From positions 76,219,617-76,283,616 of the forward strand of contig NC_087063.1 in assembly GCF_963678635.1 (NCBI RefSeq): DNA of 64,000 bases, in the 5' to 3' direction. Below the pieces are notes generated by a model, which did not search any database, had not been told where the DNA came from, and saw only the letters and a program-made list of their open reading frames with translations. Position 1 is the first letter of the stretch; the number at the start of each line of letters is the position of its first letter. The position numbers were made by a program, and so were the translations under genes. Source of the stretch: Symsagittifera roscoffensis. Its lineage: Eukaryota; Xenacoelomorpha; Acoela; Convolutidae. Positions 46,701 to 58,524 of the stretch are shown here, piece by piece.

Positions 46701-46867
46701 GGTTGTATAAACTTAATTATTTCAAGACTAAAAATCATGTTCGTAGTAACATTTTGTATTAAAAACGTTCCGAGCCTGAAACATTGCGGTGCAAATTCCC
46801 TGACATAACAGTTAATTGCCGCAACGAGCATTCATTAATCTTTTTTTATTTACAAATGTAAATTGAT
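43776..46867. other. non-coding, AT-rich; no gene seen
   Basis: Three kilobases with no supportable gene. A TGACGTCA octamer lies at 44706-44713. At about 45157-45220 a stretch between an ATCAG acceptor-like and an AAG|GTGAGC donor-like site is open in one frame, but it encodes a short Ile-rich peptide and is not convincing. Confidence 0.45.
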
Positions 46868-47130
46868 GCCAGGGGCGATCTAGGGTTTTCTAGGAGGAAA
46901 GGGATATAAATAGAATTTTTTAACTTTTGAAAAAAGTTGTCGCTTTCTGCCTAGGTCTTTAAATTGACTTTCTGATGCCACCAAAAACACAGAAAAAGCT
47001 CAGAAAAAAAAGCAAACCAAAAATGACAATTTGATCATTTTTTTTACCTTGTAAGTAATTTTTACAAAAACTTAATACCGCAGATGCGTTAGAACAAAAT
47101 CTTAGTAAAACACTGCACATCAGGTTCTAA
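46868..47130 (+). repeat. hAT-like terminus plus repeat shared with 49313
   Basis: CCAGGGGCGATCTAGGGTTTTCTAGG resembles the hAT-like MITE terminus. From about 46965, TTGACTTTCTGATGCCACCAAAAACACA and roughly 150 following bases recur at 49313-49470 with moderate divergence. Confidence 0.65.
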
Positions 47131-47201
47131 ACATTATGTTAGATTCAAGAACCCATAAATGTTAACTCCTATGTGCTTAAAAGCGAATCTTTCAAACTTT
47201 C

Positions 47202-47390
47202 TTGCAGAAAAAAGCAAATCTCGCTGAAAAATTGTTGAAAGTTTTTTCAAGTTTGTTGAGAAATTTGAACTCTTCTGATCTGCAACGCAGAATGAAAAGT
47301 CTTGCAAGATTCCTGAAAAATGTGCAGTTTAATGAACTGCAACTCAAAATTCAGTTGAGCATCATTTTTTTCCTTGAGAACTATGTATAG
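47202..47390 (+). other. weak exon candidate
   Basis: A 62-codon open stretch follows directly after TTTCTTGCAG, a good splice acceptor at about 47207, and ends in TAG. The predicted peptide is Leu/Lys-rich and amphipathic (LAEKLLKVFSSLLRNL, ELQLKIQLSIIFFLENYV). I recognise no family, and AT-rich DNA can give this by chance. It lies in the large interval upstream of the four confident exons, but a stop would end the protein here. Confidence 0.15.
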
Positions 47391-47424
47391 TTAATGCCAA
47401 AATGTTGTCAATATCGGCAACTTT

Positions 47425-47624
47425 NNNNNNNNNNNNNNNNNNNNNNNNNNNNNNNNNNNNNNNNNNNNNNNNNNNNNNNNNNNNNNNNNNNNNNNNNNNN
47501 NNNNNNNNNNNNNNNNNNNNNNNNNNNNNNNNNNNNNNNNNNNNNNNNNNNNNNNNNNNNNNNNNNNNNNNNNNNNNNNNNNNNNNNNNNNNNNNNNNNN
47601 NNNNNNNNNNNNNNNNNNNNNNNN
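47425..47624. other. assembly gap, 200 N
   Basis: Exactly 200 N, probably a scaffold gap of nominal size. The flanks do not overlap in any way I can see. Confidence 0.99.
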
Positions 47625-47631
47625 TGTTTCT

Positions 47632-48020
47632 TAAGAATTTAGATAATTTTTCAAGACGTTAGATTTACAGCAACTTATGCGTTTTTCAAGATGTTAGAGA
47701 TTACAGCAATTTGTTTTGAATCATAATAAGAGCATACAATAGAAGTAATAACGGTTTTGTAAAGAATTGAAATATAATTGCTTATTGTTTGAAATTTCTT
47801 TTTTGACAGTGGTACCTGTTAAAAAATGTATTTTGCAGACTTTCATGCTGCTTAGAAAATTACCGAGAAATTAGATAATCATAATTCTTCATTTTTCACG
47901 AATAAGTAGATCAGTGATTAAAAAACCTTTTATCGTCAATGGTTCAGCGCAATATCAGAAAATAAACTTTAGAAACTTTCATCTTATGATTTTTTTTTCA
48001 TTTTCCGATTCACAATAGGA
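47632..48020 (+). repeat. repeat pair member (with 50690-51230)
   Basis: Shares TTTTTCAAGA-GTTAGA-TTACAGCA, GAGCATACAATAGAAGTAATAACGGTTTTGTA, AATGTATTTTGCA and AATGGTTCAGCGCAATATCAGAA with 50690-51230. It begins eight bases after the gap, so the gap may cut through the repeat. Confidence 0.75.
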
Positions 48021-48197
48021 TCAATTTATACGGATTTTCGAGTTTTGCGGATTTTCTTTGAAGCTAAGTGAGTGTGGCATAAAAGTACTTTAGGGAGAGC
48101 TTGGGATCGAAAAGCAGATAATTTAAATCTGGGCACCAACTGCAGCACTGTTGCGTTGCTGATTCAGTCCTGCTGCAGTGAATTTTATCTCAGTAAC

Positions 48198-49112
48198 TTC
48201 TTTGTTCGACGTTCAAAGAAAGTGCGGAATATTTATGCTTGGGTGCTTTTTTTATTCAACCAATTTTTGACTTTTTAACTAAGTTTTTAAGTTTTAACTC
48301 TGAAGTTTTTGTAACTTGAGCTAAAGAAAGCAATATCTTTGATATGGTATAAAAATTTCATCAAAATGCTGTTTCCTGAGCTCAAATTTAAAAAATTTCT
48401 CCTGTGATCTTTTTTTTCTTAAGCTATATGGGTTTGAAATTTTTTAGTTGGGCCACTTTTGGATAATTAACTCGCGATACATTCAGTTTTTGTAACACGC
48501 GTTTGTAAAACACGCAAATTGAAGCAAATCATTTGGGTCTATAAATAAGATGAAAGTTGTTAATTTCATCCTTTTGTAGTTAACATTAACGTGTGTTAGA
48601 ATACCTTAAAAAGTGAAAGTAAAAATTCTATATAAGTTTTTTTTTTCAATTAATTTGCCGTTTTTTCAATAAAAAATTAATAATTTGGCTTTAAATTGCA
48701 GTCGAAACGTTCAGCGTTTCGCCCTTAGTCATTTTTGTCGGAAGTTCATAGAAATTGTTTAATAGGTATTGTTGTCTTGAGCTCAAATTTCAAAATATAT
48801 TTCATCTATGATCTTTTTGACTTGTTTCGATCTATTAACGTGTAAGCAGAGATTTCAGCCGTCTTGAAAATAGTTCCAAATTGGTTGACGGAAGGTTTTT
48901 TGCCACAATTGCTATGTTAGTTGGAGCAAAATCTATCACTTTGCACCTTATATGGCGTGTTATATGGCGAAAAACAATCGAATTTTAAAATATAATAATA
49001 TTTTATTTTCCTTACTCTTAACTTTTCATGTTTTTACTGCTCCATAGAGCCTAAAAGGCAGCGGAATATTCAGGGATTCAGGGCTTCGCCTTGATATGAG
49101 CAATCTTGTTTA
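48198..49112 (-). mobile_element. two R1 copies in tandem, diverged
   Basis: The first copy runs from TTGTTCGACGTTCAAAG to about 48735 (CGAAACGTTCAGCGTTTCGCCCTTAG). A second, lacking its first ~90 bases, continues (TATTGTTGTCTTGAGCTC) to GGGCTTCGCCTTGATATGAGCAATCTTG near 49112. Both are more diverged than the copies at 23 and 27 kb. Confidence 0.75.
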
Positions 49113-49258
49113 AATTTTTATATCGGATTTCATCTCTAATCGTAGTTGAAGCGGAGCTATCCAAAGTGTAAGGCAGTACAGGAGTTTTGCTGCAACATTG
49201 CTGAAGCAGCACTAGTTTACACTGTGTGACCAAAGCGGGTCTACTCTTAATAAATCAC

Positions 49259-49470
49259 AACATGACTGCTCGTATCAGGGCGAAGCCGTGAATGATCATA
49301 CTGCCTTTTATAAGTTGACTTTCTGAGGCCACCGAAAACACACGAAAAGCTCAGAAAAAAAAACGCAAACCAAACATGACAAATTGATTTTTTTTTGCCT
49401 TTTAAGTAAACTAACAACAGTTTAACAACGCGGGCGCAGTAAAAAAATCTTACATATAGTCCAGTTTTTT
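49259..49470 (+). repeat. R1 end fragment joined to second repeat
   Basis: ATGACTGCTCGTATCAGGGCGAAGCC to about 49312 is the R1 hairpin end. It runs straight into the repeat shared with 46965-47130 (TTGACTTTCTGAGGCCACCGAAAACACA). Confidence 0.7.
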
Positions 49471-50689
49471 GGTGAATAAAAAAACCCACAATGAAAAAAT
49501 TCAATCAAATAGATCAGTTCATCATTTAAAAATGATTTAATAAAACCAAAACTCATCATCGGATTATCGGATTATAGAGGGAATACTTTGTTGTGATTGC
49601 TGATTGGCGAAATTCTCATATTGACTATTTTTGACGCTGAAACCTTGTTTAAATGCTTATCGAAAATTGAATCCAGTTGACAGGGCTTCTGCTTGATGTT
49701 TTTTATCCGAAAACCATCTATTCTTTTATTTTGAATCGCTGAAATTTTGAGAAAGAAATCCAACCAACAAATGCTTGACCAAAATTTGAATCAGTTACAC
49801 GGCAAACCTTAAAACTCAATTTATCCGTCCTTGAGACCAAGTTTCCAACAGTTCGATATTTCAAGTCTTTTGTTTGCATTTTACTGCTTTTAAAATAAAG
49901 TTAACGCCTAGTGGCAGTCAGTCACAATTCAAAAATTGTCCAATTTGCTGTTTTAAATTCTCGTATCTTTTTCCGGAAATTTTTTTTAAATGATAACTTT
50001 TTAGTTTTCCCCGTGTAAAAACGAATGATATAAACAATAAATTGCTATCGAGGTTTGTGTTTTGAAATGCATAAAGCGAGAATGGAATTTACACAACAAT
50101 ATGGCTAATTAAATCAGACCCAAATTTTGAATACATTTAGAGTTATTTTACGCTAAATCAAATCAATTTTTCCTGATCTTACCATTGTTACTACTCTAAG
50201 TTTTCAAACCGTTGGGTGCTTCAAATAATTTCTCTTTCTTGAAACCACATTTTGTAGGCACATAAATGCGCAAACAGTATTATAGTTCATACACTCATGT
50301 AGCAATCCGAAAAAAAGTTTAGGAAAACGTTTTCCTAATTTTCTTTAAAAAAGAAACGTTTGACAATAGCTGCTCAACTTTCAAAGTAAATTAAACAAAG
50401 CTACTTAGGCAAATTCAAACGGTCTTTTGAGATAATGAAGATAATTTATCCATTCCTTGCTAAAAACGAGTCTGGTGAGCAAAAAGTTTGAGAACAGGTA
50501 CTCTGTTCTCAACTTTTCTAACCAGAATTCAAAAATTTAACCAATTAGTGACAAATTCATTTGAGGCACTGGGAGGTTTCTAACAACACTTATGAGCGGA
50601 AAAACTCATTTACTAGATTGAAATATATAAAAATAAATATAGATTTGATTTTTACAAATTTTAGCGAACCAATATTCTGATTGTTAATA
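49471..50689. other. non-coding, nothing recognised
   Basis: AT-rich unique sequence, no supportable gene or repeat. Confidence 0.5.
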
Positions 50690-51230
50690 AGAATTTAGAT
50701 GATTGCATTTAAAAAATTGCGTTTTTCAAAACTTCAGATTTACAGCATTTTTATTTGTTTCAAAATAATAGCATACAATAGAAATAATGACGGTTTTGTA
50801 TATTGTACAATTGATTTGAAAGATAACTGCTCCTTCTTTGAATTTTTTTGACTCTAGTACTCGTTTCACAATGTATTTTGCATATTTCTATGCTGCCTAC
50901 AAAAGTACCGACAAATTCGGAAATAATATTTTTTCTTTATTACATGAAATGCTGTAAATTTTCTTCGGCGCTGACGACTCAGAGCAAATCAGTACTGCTC
51001 TTGCGTTTTCACACAACGTTAGTAAATTTATAACTGTAAAATTTGTCCAACAAAGGCAACCGTGAGCCATTTCTTCAAAAAACTCTTCAACGGTTATTTG
51101 TTTTTTCTATGAAATTCTGGATCATTGATTAAAAAATCTTTTATGATCAATGGTTCAGCGCAATATCAGAAGATAAAGTTTAGAAACTTCCATCTTATAA
51201 GCGTTTCATTTTCCAAAAAACCATGTGATC
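50690..51230 (+). repeat. repeat pair member (with 47632-48020)
   Basis: Second copy of the repeat next to the gap. It is longer because of an insertion at about 50935-51090. Shared blocks include AGCATACAATAGAAATAATGACGGTTTTG and CAATGGTTCAGCGCAATATCAGAAGATAAA. Confidence 0.75.
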
Positions 51231-51237
51231 AATTTCA

Positions 51238-51423
51238 GAGGCGGATCTAAGGTTTTCTCGGAGACGGATGTTCAGAAAAGTTTCGAAAACTTTGTCGACC
51301 TTTCTTTAAGTCGATTAAATTGATTTTCCGATCTCTACCAAAGAATTACAAAGAAGACCCTGTTTTGTGTTTTGGCTTAAACTTCTGCGAGATTTTTTGT
51401 AAACTTCTGCGAGATCTTTTTGA
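51238..51423 (+). mobile_element. hAT-like MITE remnant
   Basis: AGAGGCGGATCTAAGG is a degraded terminus. It is followed by GTCGACCTTTCTTTAAGTCGA and GAAGACCCTGTTTTGTGTTTT, homologous to 10590-10650. A 21-base block AAACTTCTGCGAGAT is duplicated at the right edge. Confidence 0.65.
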
Positions 51424-51727
51424 GATTTTTTGTAAAAAGCATCCTCGCAACCGTCATATAAATTACAAAATGATAGATTTCACTCTTAGTACAAATCAGT
51501 GATGGCAAATAAGCTTCAACCAATTCGGAACGATTGCTAAGACGGATTAAATATCCGCTTACGAAAATGGCAATCTTTAAACCTCCATAACTTTACGAAA
51601 AAAAATCACAGGTAAGTTATCTTTTCAGATTTATACCCAGTAAACAATACCTTTTGAATGGTATAAAAAATGTCGTCTCCGTCAAAATGTCAAAACTTGT
51701 CTGAATTTGTCGAAAGCCGGAACAATA
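51424..51727 (+). mobile_element. R1 repeat, hairpin end missing
   Basis: Contains the CATATAAATTACAAAATGATAG, CTAAGACGGATTAAATATCCGC, TCACAGGTAAG and CCGTCAAAATG blocks and ends GAAAGCCGGAACAA. It lacks the TGCTCGTATCAGGG end. Confidence 0.7.
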
Positions 51728-53441
51728 AGTTCACCTTTAATTAGTCACTGTGTTTTCTAATTCAGTGTTTTTGTGCTGAAACTTTGTTTTTTATTTCAGA
51801 GAATTGTGTGCGGAAAGTAATGCATTTGATTGGGAGTATTTTTTTCTGTCATAAAACTCAGTTCAATTCTCATTTCAAACAAATTGTAAATTTCGTTTCG
51901 CCCAAAACTCTCTTACGCATTTTCTCCGAGTTATAAATAGTTATGTTTACTCGAAGTGAAGCTAACATGTTGAATTTTATTGCATTTTTTTAAAATCTCA
52001 ACCCATCTAGATCTTAGAATTCAAAAAGCATCATTACTCAAAGCGTTTTTTACAGAAATAATAATGTATGCGTTGAAAAAACAAAACTGACCATTTTTTA
52101 AATTAATTTAGTGCTCATCATAATTTGAAACGCATATTTTATTTTTGCACATTGCATGGAGGCTATCCTGAAAATTTTTCCAGTAACACTTTTTTCGGAC
52201 TTGAATTGCAATTGTTTCAGATAGCAAATATGAAGTTACTGCAATCTTTCTGCGAATGGCAGATAATAACGAATGAAAAGGCTCAATAGTTTGTTTGTAG
52301 GATTAAAGGTCAACAATCAAAAGTGTTTTCCAGATCAAAGGAACTTTTCCCTCGCCTGTAGATTTGACCGATATTATGTTTCTATGACGCACTCAATGTT
52401 TCTGCCAATAATTTTTTATTACTAATTACATTCGTCATCATGTTTGATATTTTGATAAGAAACAAATTGCTTCTACCAATTTTTATGCCCCTGGGATTGA
52501 AACATTTTTTAAAACGTTTCACCCATTTGCTGAAGTGTGCTGAAATTGCGTTTAAAACGCCTGAAGAAATAAATTTTGTTCTAAAAACGTCTTCTCGCTT
52601 CTTTCATGTTTTCTACAATTATTTCATCAATTTTTAATGCTTAGCAATTTTCCCGTTATAAATTGCAGCTTCCTCCAGAAAATTACCATTCTCATTTTTA
52701 CCATCATAACGGAAAATAACGCGCGAACAGGAAAAGGAAAACATCCATTTTGGTTATTGCATGTGAACTAAATTGCTACTTTTGTTTTGCGTTATGGCAT
52801 TTTTATCTGCGTGGCTGTAAAAGAGGTGAAAATAAGAGGTTAATCATCGTAATCATCATCAGCATCATCGCGCTTTGAATTTCTTCAACCATTTCAAATA
52901 AATGCATAATTTTGTCCGGATTAAAACCGTCAATATATACTCATTGAGTCAGTTGTGAAGTTTCTTTCGGAAGGCAGTTTGATTTACCATTACGTAATAA
53001 TTTATCAATTATTACAAAATTTTTCAATATTTGTAATTTGAGAAAGCATGTGAAAAATGTTTTTTTTTTCAAACAAAAACCTAGCTTATTTATAAACTTG
53101 TTTAGCTTTTACTGTAGTCGGTATATTTGAGTGTTTCCTGGAACCATCTGTAAAGAACTTCGAACTTTTCAATTTGTTTCAGCGGATGTTCAAATATCAG
53201 GAAAGCGCAATTCAAATCTAACAAATGGAATCATTCAGCTGATTTTGACAATCGACACACTCTATTTTCATTATCTTTACTAATGCCAATTACATTAAAA
53301 AAAACTGCCAAATTATTTAATGAAGAGACAACTATAGGTGATCGCTACTTATGATAGTTTGATCTCAGTCAAATTGGAAACGCGTGACTTGAAAGCAATT
53401 AAAGGGAGAGTGAAAGGTCAATTCTCATTTGACCCTTTCAG
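51728..53441. other. non-coding, no exon recognised
   Basis: No supportable exon. A TTTCAG acceptor-like site near 53182 is followed by open but unconvincing sequence without a donor. Confidence 0.45.
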
Positions 53442-53600
53442 AAGAGCTTCAAGGTGACTCCACTGCCGCTATGTGAGAGTGCGTCAGGCAACCACCACAT
53501 ACATGTACTGATAGAAGGGTCAGCCGAAGAGGTCAAATCAACACAAGAGGTCAACCAAGGTCAACAGCCTGAACTCACCGAAGGTCACGAGAAGCCTAAG
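53442..53600 (+). CDS. internal coding exon A of unrecognised gene
   Basis: 53 codons lie between CCCTTTCAG (acceptor ending 53441) and AAG|GTATAG (donor at 53601). The exon starts and ends at phase 0. The peptide begins KSFKVTPLPLCES and becomes Glu/Gln-rich and polar (EEVKSTQEVNQGQ), probably disordered. Codons use more G and C than the flanks. Its donor phase matches exon B. No start codon is present, so there must be upstream coding sequence; I could not find it. No family is recognised. Confidence 0.65.
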
Positions 53601-55616
53601 GTATAGATATAAGATTCTTCATATTCATACAGGGGTTTGCTATTTCAGAAGATTAGGAAAAACTCAACCCATAATTGCCAAAATTTTCGCTTTATGAACG
53701 TCGAGCTTACACAAAGTGATTTTAGGCAGCATTCAGAGCCTAATTTGAGAGAACGCGCGCCAACGTGAACAAAACTTCAGTGAAACCTTACCAAAAATTA
53801 CCAAAATTGAGTTTTTCATTTATTGTTTTTTTTTGCTCAAAAAGTATCTCTGCATGTGATAATTTTTCAGCAAAGTAAATTTTTTATATTCAATTTTTAT
53901 AATTTGGAAAATTTTATAATTTGGAAATGTTCGTATTCTCTTTCTGGGTTTGAATGAAGTAATCAACAAGCCCGGTTTGTCTAAGTTTGCGGATTCAAAA
54001 ATAAAAGAAGACAAGACAAGGAAATAAATGGAACAGACTCATTTCTACAAAACTTTAACCAATTTTACTATAAAGAACGTCTTCCGGCACTTTCGAAAGA
54101 GTGGGAAGGAACTATGGAGTAGGTTCTTTTTATTTTCGTGCTATTTTGAGCACCTCAAAGAAACCTTGCAGGGGGTTTAATTTAGAATCATCTTGATTCT
54201 CTTTCACTCTTGATTTTGATACCTTTATAGGTATTTTAAGGACACCATTTTGAAGAAAATTTGCTCTTTTAAGCTACTCAATAAAATTAAAAATCATTTT
54301 ATTTGAGCGGAAAACAAGTTATGGGAATTTACATCAGGAAAATGCGAATATCATACTTTTTTATATAAAGTCAAAATTATTCTCGGAAAAAGTTTTAAAT
54401 TTTTTGTAAAAAAATATAAACGATTTCCGAGACAAGCTAATTTGTGTAGAGACTTTCAAAGCAAAAGAAAAACATATAAGCTTGAGAAAATTTGTTTGTT
54501 CAATCTTGTGTGCTACTCACCATCCTAAATGCGCTTTAAACATTCGTTAACTGCTCGTTTAAAAGTTCGAAGACTTTATCTATGATACTGAAAGCGTGAA
54601 ACGAATATATATTATGCACACAAAATAGTTCTAAATTGAATGCAGGCCATGTAATTGGTCATATATTTGCTCCAATTGTCGAAGAAAATGACTGATTTTG
54701 CCAGACAGTCTCAAATTTTCAAATAAAGAAATTTGATGGATTTTGTATACAACCTGAAAAACAATCATGATCACAGCTCAAATTTTTTTAATTTGTAGTC
54801 AGTCATTTTTCACAAACATTTTTGTCCTTTCTAAAGAGTAAACCGCTAATTAAACCGCAAACTATATCGGATACTATTTCGCAAACTATAACGCAAACTT
54901 CATCTTTTTGTAATTATATATATTTTTTTCAAGAAATATATATATTTTTTCAAGAATCTACGTGAAAGAATATGAATAGTTTTGTTTTCGTAAACTAATA
55001 CGCAAGCTTTAACCACTAATATTTGATATCGGCAATGCGAAATATATGTTTTGTCGTCAATTTTTCTTAACCAAAAACTATTTGATTCGGTAGTACGCAA
55101 ATATAGTTTTGCTGATTGAAAAATAATGCAAGACTATGTTAGACAACAATTAAGTGACAAAAAAATAACAATTCAGAAAAAAAATTTTGATGAGAAAGAA
55201 AGGAATCAAAAATTTACACGAGCAGCAAGTCTTCTTGAAAAACGTTTAATCTAACTTATTCGACACTGATTTTCTAATTGTACGGAGAAGATTTAGTTCA
55301 CTAAATGACTGTGTTTGACATCTAACCAAAGTGTATAAGCTAGCCCGAAAAAGTTACCGAAATGTGTGACTTGCCTAAGGATTTTCGGATCTTTTCTGTT
55401 GTACAACCCAAAGTTTATTATTTTGCTATTCTGAAAATTGGATCATAATGTTTGATTTAATTAACAAAAGCGAAGGAAATCTGAAACTTAATTTCCATCG
55501 TTAGATCATTCAAAATTTGGTTAAAAAGGCAGCACAACTTGCATGCGTGCACCGTAGCATGCGGCTTTTACCGCAACAAGAGTTGAATTAATTTTTGTTC
55601 CGACTTTCGAAACAAA

Positions 55617-56110
55617 AACAAGACTGCTCGTATATCAGGGCAAAGCCCTGAATGTTCCGAGTGTCCCTTAACTCCTATCAAAAAGTTTTTGGGAAAGGAA
55701 AATGTTGAAAACCTATAAATTTTGGACAACATCAAAGTATAAATTTTTGAGTTGTACAAAATTAATACGACCAATTAGCTAGCCTCAATTCAATTTGAAA
55801 CAATTTTGTTGTGCGAGATAATTCGCCACGCATGAATAATTCGCGTTACGCTCTCAGGATTATGAACAAACTCTTCAAAGCGCGCATAAATTAGTCCATA
55901 ATGTAGAAAATTTGGCAATTTTCAAACCCCCAGAACTTTACAAAAATAATCGGAGATGAAATACCTTTTTATGTTTGAACTCAGTAAGTCGATATCTTCA
56001 ATGGGGTATAAAACATTTTTGTTGAAAATCTTTATTTCGATCGGTAAAAATTGACTGCAAAAAAAACACACCGAGCTTAAGTATTCCCTTTTTCTTCAAA
56101 AGTCGGAACA
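55617..56110 (+). mobile_element. R1 repeat in intron, plus orientation
   Basis: From AAGACTGCTCGTATATCAGGGCAAAGCCCTG to TCAAAAGTCGGAACA. A short R1-like TTGTTCCGACTTTCGAAAC lies just before it at 55595. Confidence 0.75.
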
Positions 56111-56444
56111 ATAATGAAAAATTTATGCTCGGGGTGGTTTTTTTTTCTTCAGAAAATTTTGACTTTTTAACTAGACATTTTTTACGGAATTTTAAATTAT
56201 CATTCGAAAGGTATTGTTGTCTTGGGTTTAAATTTGAAACGATATTTTACCTGTGATCATTTTTCGTGAATTTATGAGGGTTTAAATGTTGCCAATATGC
56301 TTTTAACGCGTAAGCGGAGATTTGATCCCTTGGTTGAATAGGCTACTTGTCATATTTTCTACGTTCTGGGAATGAAATCTATCACTTTGTACTTAAAAGA
56401 CAGCCGGAACATTCAAGGCTTTGCCCTGATACGAGCAGTTTTGT
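56111..56444 (-). mobile_element. R1 repeat in intron, minus orientation
   Basis: Starts where the plus copy ends (TTATGCTCGGGGTGG) and ends GGCTTTGCCCTGATACGAGCAG. It is shortened internally. Together with the plus copy it forms an inverted pair. Confidence 0.75.
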
Positions 56445-56634
56445 CTCACATTTGTAATCAAAACTCCAACCCGACTGTTAGAGTGAGTAGTTATTTGAAT
56501 TGCATATGCTAAGCGACACGCATGTAAGTCGCTACGCCCCCTCCTACTCAATAAAATATTTTATTTAGGCATATCAATTAAGAAGTGTCCATTAATTTCT
56601 TTGGGTTCTACGAGTTTTCAAAGTATTAATTTAG

Positions 56635-56835
56635 GTATCAACCTCCGAGGTCGACGAAAACAGCAAGGCTCAACCTTCTCCTGCTGAGGAATTGAGCCAG
56701 CCGGGTGAATCGAGTGGCCAGGCTGGAGTAGGAATGGTGAGCAAGGAGTCAGGGGGGTCAAAACAGAGCCAGCAGCAGGGGAACCAGTCATTGCCAACCA
56801 GTAACCAACAGACCAACATCAAACATGTGAACAAT
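56635..56835 (+). CDS. internal coding exon B of unrecognised gene
   Basis: 67 codons lie between AATTTAG (acceptor) and AACAAT|GTAAGT (a near-consensus donor at 56836). The exon is phase 0 at both ends, matching exons A and C. The peptide is Ser/Gln/Gly-rich (VSTSEVDENSKAQPSPAEEL, then SGQAGVG, SKQSQQQGNQSLPTSNQQ) and almost certainly disordered. In this frame a stop codon lies immediately upstream, at the acceptor TAG, so the exon boundary is well constrained. No domain is recognised. Confidence 0.8.
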
Positions 56836-56959
56836 GTAAGTTTTGCAGTGTTTCAACAATCCCACTATGGTACTAATGGCAGGGCGACAATTCGTAACAG
56901 GCGGCAATTCGTAACAAGGCATTGGCTAGTAGATTACACTTGCTCCGCTGCGCTTACAT

Positions 56960-57275
56960 TTCTCTCCTCCCCTCAGGGATTCGACCCCCTGCCGACCAAA
57001 AGGGTCCCCTCTTTGTACAATTTTGAGATATCCATTTTGATGACGGACCCAAAAATATTTCTAAAGGCGCTTTAGGCGCAAATGTATACTAATTGTAAGG
57101 GGAGGGCGCGCGCCGAAAAAACTCAATTTTTTGGTCAACATTTTCCAAAAAATGTCTAAAAAATCTTTTTTTTTGGCCTGTTTTCAATTAAATTTTGCCT
57201 GCGTTTTCAAGAAAAAAAGGTCGACAAAGTTTTTAAATTTTTTTGAAAATCCGCCCCCCCCCCCCCTCATGAAGC
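56960..57275 (-). mobile_element. hAT-like MITE, diverged
   Basis: CCCTCAGGGATTCGACCCCCTGCCGAC, AAAGGGTCCCC, AAGGCGCTTTAGGCGC and GGGCGCGCGCCG match the copy at 4794. It ends in TCCGCC followed by 13 C (57254-57266), where the terminal GGGGCGGAT would lie on the other strand. Confidence 0.7.
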
Positions 57276-57911
57276 GGTTAATGTTTTAGTCTAACAGGTA
57301 AGTATTTTTCTTGAAGAATAGAGTAACAGAAAACAACGAATAGCGACGTATTTTTCGTTTTTCGAAGTATTTTAACGATGTGTCGATAATTGGATTGATG
57401 TGAATATCTTGTTTGGGAATGGGATTTTTTTTTGATTTTTGATAACTTTATACAGATTTTTCAAAAAAAATCAAGGTGTCTTTAGGTCGTGAATTTCAGA
57501 AATTTTTTTTGAAAGGAAATAACACTACGAAAATCCGGGTTATGGTTTTGACCACTGAAAACGGGGAGGCTTTGTCTTCGGGCTTTGTTTTAGTTTTTAT
57601 CCTTTCTTTCCACGAAAAATCTTATAAAACAATTAATCATATAATGAAGCAGGTAAAATATCACAATTAAGCCCTTTCGGTCATTTTGAACAACATTCAA
57701 TTATTTCTTAAAAAAATTTCAGTGTCGAGAAAAACCCATTTTATTTATTAATTTTTCTAGGTTGCTTTGGAGCGATTAAAATGAGTGAGCGTGCTTATTA
57801 AAAAAATATGAAAGGGCAAGCTGCTTATTTTTGAAGCGCTAAAACTTAGTTTTACTCAAATAAAATTAGTTTCTGAAGTTTCTAAGCGCCTTACTTGAGA
57901 ATAAATAAACA

Positions 57912-58010
57912 AACCAGACTGCTCGTATCAGGGTAAAGCCTCAAATGTTCCGACTGCCTCTTAAGGTCTATGGAGCAGTGATGATATGAAAAAAATGAAT
58001 GTAATGAAAC
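57912..58010 (+). mobile_element. R1 end fragment
   Basis: CAGACTGCTCGTATCAGGGTAAAGCC to the GAGCAGTGATGATATGAAAAAA block; the rest of the element is missing. Confidence 0.7.
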
Positions 58011-58017
58011 TGAATGT

Positions 58018-58374
58018 TTTTTTGTTCCTAATTTTTTAACGAAAGTATTGAAATATTTGTGCTCCGGGTGGTTTTTTTAGACAAATTTCGACTTTTCAAC
58101 TAGGCATTTTTTTTTATACCATTCAAAAGGTTTTGTTGTTTTGAGTCTAAGTTTGAAAAAATATTTTACCTATGATCGTTTTTTGTAAAGTTCTAATCCG
58201 CCTTAGAGATTTAATCCGTCCTAGATATAGTTCCAAAATGATTGAACGAAACAATTTTTTGTTTTCATTTTATTTTATTACATTTAATTTTTTCATGTTT
58301 ATTTTTTGCTCCATAGACTTCAAAAGGCTGTCGGAACATTCAAGGCTTCGCCCTGATACAAACAGTCTCGTTTT
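58018..58374 (-). mobile_element. R1 repeat, internally deleted
   Basis: Starts TTTTTGTTCCTAATTTTTTAACGAAAG and ends GGCTTCGCCCTGATACAAACAGTC, with the middle shortened. It faces the preceding plus fragment. Confidence 0.7.
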
Positions 58375-58377
58375 AAT

Positions 58378-58524
58378 TTCAGCTTTTTTGCAAAAATCAT
58401 CCCCCACATGCCATATAAAGTACGAAGTTCTAGATTTCGCTCCTACAAATAAATTATGTCAAGTCTAGTCATTGTATGGAAAAGATCGAAAATCAACCGA
58501 ACTCCCCGATTTGGAAATTTAACA
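58378..58524 (+). repeat. R1 internal fragment and shared 62-bp repeat
   Basis: CAAAAATCATCCCCCACATGCCATATAAAGTAC is R1 middle sequence. From about 58463, AAGTCTAGTCATTGTATGG to CCGATTTGGAAATTTAA recurs at 62141-62202 at about 80% identity. Confidence 0.65.

Larger units (their letters stand above)
53601..56634. other. intron A-B with R1 insertions
   Basis: About 3 kb with a GT start and TTTAG end. It holds two R1 copies in head-to-head arrangement (55617-56444) and no other recognisable gene. A tandem TATATATTTTTTTCAAGAA duplication lies near 54915-54955. Confidence 0.6.

Noticed and set aside
53182-53345. Additional exon after a TTTCAG at 53182
   Set aside because: Two frames are open but there is no donor, and the peptide does not resemble the neighbouring exons.
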